Below, piece by piece: positions 57,873 through 64,000 of a stretch of DNA of 64,000 bases (its first letter is position 1; every line of letters starts with the position of its first letter). A model generated the notes under the pieces. That model had not been told where the DNA came from and made no database searches. It saw only the letters and a program-made list of their open reading frames with translations. This DNA comes from Laetiporus sulphureus 93-53. Lineage: Eukaryota; Basidiomycota; Agaricomycetes; Polyporales; Laetiporaceae. A program made the position numbers and the translations under genes. The stretch spans positions 62,001-126,000 of the forward strand of contig NW_024468528.1 of assembly GCF_001632365.1 (NCBI RefSeq). Direction: 5' to 3'.

Positions 57873-59382
57873 ATGATCATGGCTGAAGGTGATATGTCGA
57901 TAGATGTCGCACCTCTCTGCTCGCAATTCTATGAGTATCATCCATCTGCTCGCCATGCAGATGCAGATATGGATGACGTTCGCTGGCAGTCCTCCCAGTC
58001 CGATGACATCCGGAAGCTACTCGACACTACGCGGCCCTCTACGAAAGGTTAACATTTTCTGAAACACCTGCACTATGCACCAACTAACTCTTACGTAAGG
58101 CATACAGCGAACAGGGACCCTCAGCGAGCAGTATCATAATCCCTTCTTACCGGCTCCGCCGCCGGTGTCATCATCGTCATCCAGATCGGCTCTTGCGAGG
58201 CGCCATAACACACGCAAATCCTTATCTACGCGCACTGCATCCCCGTCAACCACATCTTCGTCGAGCTCGATGGAATCAGTGAGCAGAGCAGCTAGAGCGG
58301 AGTTTGACGAATCATTGAAACTGGTGGTGAGAAAGATGAACTCGAATGCCTACCTGAAGAAACGTGCGATGGAGAAACAAGCAGAGAAGAGCTGGGAGGA
58401 CGGTGTCGTCGCAGAACCTTCACGCGTGGCTTCTACGCATCTTCACTCGGCTGAAGACGGACAATCTCCACAGCAAACCTCCCTTGCTGCCCCTTCGGTG
58501 GATTTCAGCAGGCGTCATGATGCACACGAATACGATGTCACGCTCCGTTATCAACGTGCAGATGCTTTCCAAGGAGACCAAGGAGACATAAGTGTCCAGA
58601 TGCAAGATGTGGAAGTGCCCGGATTTATCAATGGCTCTCCGACTCAGAAGGATGAGCCACTATCCACGCGTTCCTCGACCTCTTTCACGACTGCTGTTAC
58701 TCACTTGAGCAATGCGTCTAAGCTACCGACCGAGCGTAGACGCTCATACGGCTCGCATCCTCTCTCAAGCAGCCGAAGCGTAACACAGCAGCCAACCCGC
58801 TCTTCCTCTGCGATTTCTTCTGCACCTGACGGGAGACCATCTGTACAGACTCCCATCACTCCTCCCGCCGAGTCAGCACCGGCACCAGCACCATACACCA
58901 GGCTCAAGTCCGTGCAGTCCACGCCAGTAGCAACAGCAATCCCGGACCGACCACCCTCCTCTCTCCGTCCTTCCCAATCCGTAGGCACTCATATGCGTGC
59001 GCTTGGGATGCGGCCAATCAGCTACACAGCGTATTCCAGCTCTCAGTACGCCCCGCCATCCGTCCTCCCGACGAAGCAGAAGCCGTTCAAGCCGCCTTCC
59101 ATGCGGTCTGCGCTGACCCAGGCATCGGCCGCCGCCGCATCGGCCGCGATCACTCGTGCGAACAATCCTGCAGCAATGCTGCTGACGCCCGCCGCAACAC
59201 CCACGTCTCGTGCTCACCAACCTAACAAAGCGCCGCGGGCTCCATCTCCAGGACCTGAAGTCCTCGAAGACGATCGCAGGTCGCCCTCACCTCTGCAGGA
59301 GGCCGATTCGAGCTTTGCGGACTTGGAATTTCCGTTCAGTCCGGAAGAGTTGGACGAGTACATGCCGCCTCACGATGATTAG
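57873..59382 (+). CDS. Low-complexity, Ser/Pro-rich protein of unknown function
   Basis: Two exons are inferred: 57873-58047 (MIMAEGDMSIDVAPLCSQFY and on) and 58100-59382, joined by a short GTTAAC...TAAG intron in phase 1. The predicted product is about 485 residues. It is mostly disordered: poly-Ser runs, Ala-rich stretches near the C-terminus and an acidic end (FSPEELDEYMPPHDD). One short possibly helical block, LKLVVRKMNSNAYLKKRAME (about 58317-58376), is the best candidate for a conserved piece. I recognise no domain. The start at 57873 could instead be the ATG at 57879. The composition would suit a scaffold or nuclear regulatory protein, but this is a guess. Confidence 0.65.
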
Positions 59383-59681
59383 CCAGCAGACCGCATATAT
59401 GTCAAATAGTCAGTGTCAACACGATGGCACTGCTGCACCGCACCTCCGCAGATTAACTATACCCCCCTACTCCTATCTCAATCCAGGGGTTTTGCAAAGC
59501 CTCCAGGAGACTCCGCCGCATATATTCCCAGTAGGCACCATAGCATGTAGAAGTAATTGTGGTTAACATCCTTGTACACTACGTCAGTGCTACATAATCA
59601 AGCTGCGCACGAGCGGCGCGATTTTCAAGCCAAGAAACGATAGATTGTGCTTCGGGCGAAATATTTTAAATCGTGCAGAGT

Positions 59682-62670
<2,989 letters not shown>

Positions 62671-63098
62671 GATGGACGCAGACTGGCCAGAGACAGCTTG
62701 GACGAGCGCGAGAGAGGGCGAAGGATATGTACTCGAGTGAACACGGGCTCAATTTGTTCTAAACCTGTCCCCGTTAGCTCCGGGCGCCTCCATTTGACTC
62801 ACAGCCACTTGCAAAATTGTCGCATTCACTGCCAACGCGGCCTTCCGTCGTATTCACATAATAGAAGACCAGGGTGCCATGTCATTTCGCTACAGGCTAT
62901 CGAGTGCAGATGAGGAGGCAAGAAGGCGGAATGTATAGTCCGGAGAACGCCGATAGATAACATTTCTGAAGTGGCAAAATGTAACTATTATTTAATCATC
63001 TTGTATTAAGCTTAGCACATTGAACTCATCAATCATAATTATAGCCTAAGTATTCCACCGCATTCTGCCTCTCGTTCAGAACCACTACCACCTCGACG
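62671..63098. promoter_or_regulatory. Divergent promoter region between ARG5,6 and the 63.1-kb gene
   Basis: 428 bases between divergent start codons. An AT-rich block near 62960-63050 is the most promoter-like part. I looked for a TGACTC-type site, the general amino acid control element expected for an ARG gene. TTTGACTCA occurs at about 62794-62802. This fits a Gcn4/Cpc1-type site, though the functional call is inference. Confidence 0.45.
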
Positions 63099-64000
63099 AT
63101 GGCTGGTAACCCTCCCCGACTGGAGCTAGACCTATCATCAAATAGTACCTCGTTTAAACGCTCTTTTGACCAGCTGAACATTGACATAGACAGCAGTATC
63201 GGCGAGGATAGCATCGGAGGAAGCAACAATGCCAGTGGGAGCGCTGATAGCGGTGGTAGTGAACGGAACAAACGAGCTCGAAGCGAGAGCGGCTCATCAT
63301 ATGTCGATAGTCCTTCCTTCCTCTCTGATTCTGCTGGACCCTCCTCCGCCCGTAGCCTTGCGAGCACTTCTTCCAACAGCTTGACCGTGCCTACTGACGC
63401 ATTTACAGCAGTAGCCTCTTCCAGTCAATTGAGCCCGCTTCGCGAAGACAGCCCGCCTCTTGGTCTCGCGCTTCAGAATGTCGGCATCCTACCTGTGACC
63501 ATGGAGGGTGTAGTCTCAGAGACGCCTCCACCGCCTTCGGGTTCCGCGCACACCACAGCCTCGCTCATGTCATCTTCAGCCACTCAGGAGAATGACCAGT
63601 TCAGCAGACTGTCGCTGGAGCGGTTCAATGAGTTTGAGCGCAACATTTCTGCCTTGCGACATTCCGATGATCCCGTGCCAGGTCCTAGTCTACCGTTGCC
63701 AGCGCGCCCTCCATTCGTGACCGATGCCACAGCTGATTCACCTGCAATTCCTGATCAGCCGCGATCCACCATAGAAGGCCACCTTGACAATCTAGCTGAT
63801 TTTGCTGAATATCCCGAATCGTCCTACTCGTTCACACACATTGTTCATTCTGGTCACCGAGATATCGCATCCCCTCCCGTACTACCTGACATTCTTCCAC
63901 CTTCCCCCTTCCGTGATCTGGACGACCTCTCTTGGTTCAACGACGGCCCGAATAGCAATTCTGGTCGCGAGAGTGCTGACCACGGCGCAGGCAGTCTTTC
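63099..64000 (+). CDS. 5' part of a Ser-rich protein of unknown function (runs off the window)
   Basis: An ATG at 63099 opens a frame without stops for 300 codons to the window edge. The product starts MAGNPPRLELDLSSNSTSFK and includes a putative basic nuclear-localisation patch (ERNKRARSES), long Ser/Pro-rich stretches and a short helical segment (LSLERFNEFERNISALR). Codon use and lack of stops over 900 bases support a real exon. The N-terminal part is disordered, so no family can be named; any catalytic domain would lie downstream. It is divergent from the arginine gene. Confidence 0.7.
   Translation, partial: MAGNPPRLELDLSSNSTSFKRSFDQLNIDIDSSIGEDSIGGSNNASGSADSGGSERNKRARSESGSSYVDSPSFLSDSAGPSSARSLASTSSNSLTVPTDAFTAVASSSQLSPLREDSPPLGLALQNVGILPVTMEGVVSETPPPPSGSAHTTASLMSSSATQENDQFSRLSLERFNEFERNISALRHSDDPVPGPSLPLPARPPFVTDATADSPAIPDQPRSTIEGHLDNLADFAEYPESSYSFTHIVHSGHRDIASPPVLPDILPPSPFRDLDDLSWFNDGPNSNSGRESADHGAGSL

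Overview
The window looks like a contig from a mushroom-forming basidiomycete (Agaricomycetes). The evidence is intron-dense host genes with short GT-AG introns (about 40-60 bases), an ATG-only first coding exon in a ribosomal protein gene, a myosin-II heavy chain, a fused ARG5,6-type arginine enzyme, and a KDZ (Kyakuja-Dileera-Zisupton) transposase of the type common in this group. No bacterial-type operons, CRISPR arrays or phage genes are visible. Species cannot be named. All family calls come from reading translations by eye; no database search was run.

Layout. 1-4318: the 3' end of an unidentified gene (+), then a complete site-2-protease-like membrane metalloprotease gene (-). 4319-16605: a gene-poor island holding a poly(A)-tailed retroposon with a 12-base target duplication (4785-5435), a Tc1/mariner-like MITE (7952-8497), a 1.1-kb foldback element built of inverted arrays of a ~60-base unit (8498-9611), and an LTR-flanked element without visible coding capacity (10389-14555, with an assembly gap). 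16606-44340: one degraded KDZ DNA transposon, recognised by ~335-base terminal inverted repeats. Its transposase is split by a minus-strand Ty3/Gypsy retrotransposon (23923-41036, 5-base duplication CTTCT). That retrotransposon is itself split inside its reverse transcriptase by a non-coding LTR element (27920-36925, 5-base duplication CTATC). This is a clean three-level nest. The Gypsy element encodes an unidentified ORF before gag, then gag, protease, RT, RNase H, integrase, a chromodomain and a C-terminal dUTPase domain.

44341-64000: gene-rich DNA. A second MITE (44851-45408) lies 128 bases upstream of an HNH-endonuclease-domain gene (+). After it come RPL38 (-), a myosin-II heavy chain (-, about 8.3 kb), a low-complexity protein of unknown function (+), the bifunctional acetylglutamate kinase / N-acetyl-gamma-glutamyl-phosphate reductase (-), and the 5' part of a Ser-rich unidentified gene (+) that runs off the window end.

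The host genes are ordinary housekeeping functions: membrane proteolysis, translation, cytokinesis and arginine synthesis. They do not form a pathway. The more unusual content is in the repeats: a chromodomain-dUTPase fusion in a retrotransposon, a 17-base motif repeated in the same element-sense orientation inside two different non-coding LTR elements, and a pervasive C:G-to-T:A mutation pattern that explains nearly all premature stops and LTR differences. That pattern suggests cytosine methylation with deamination, or a RIP-like process.
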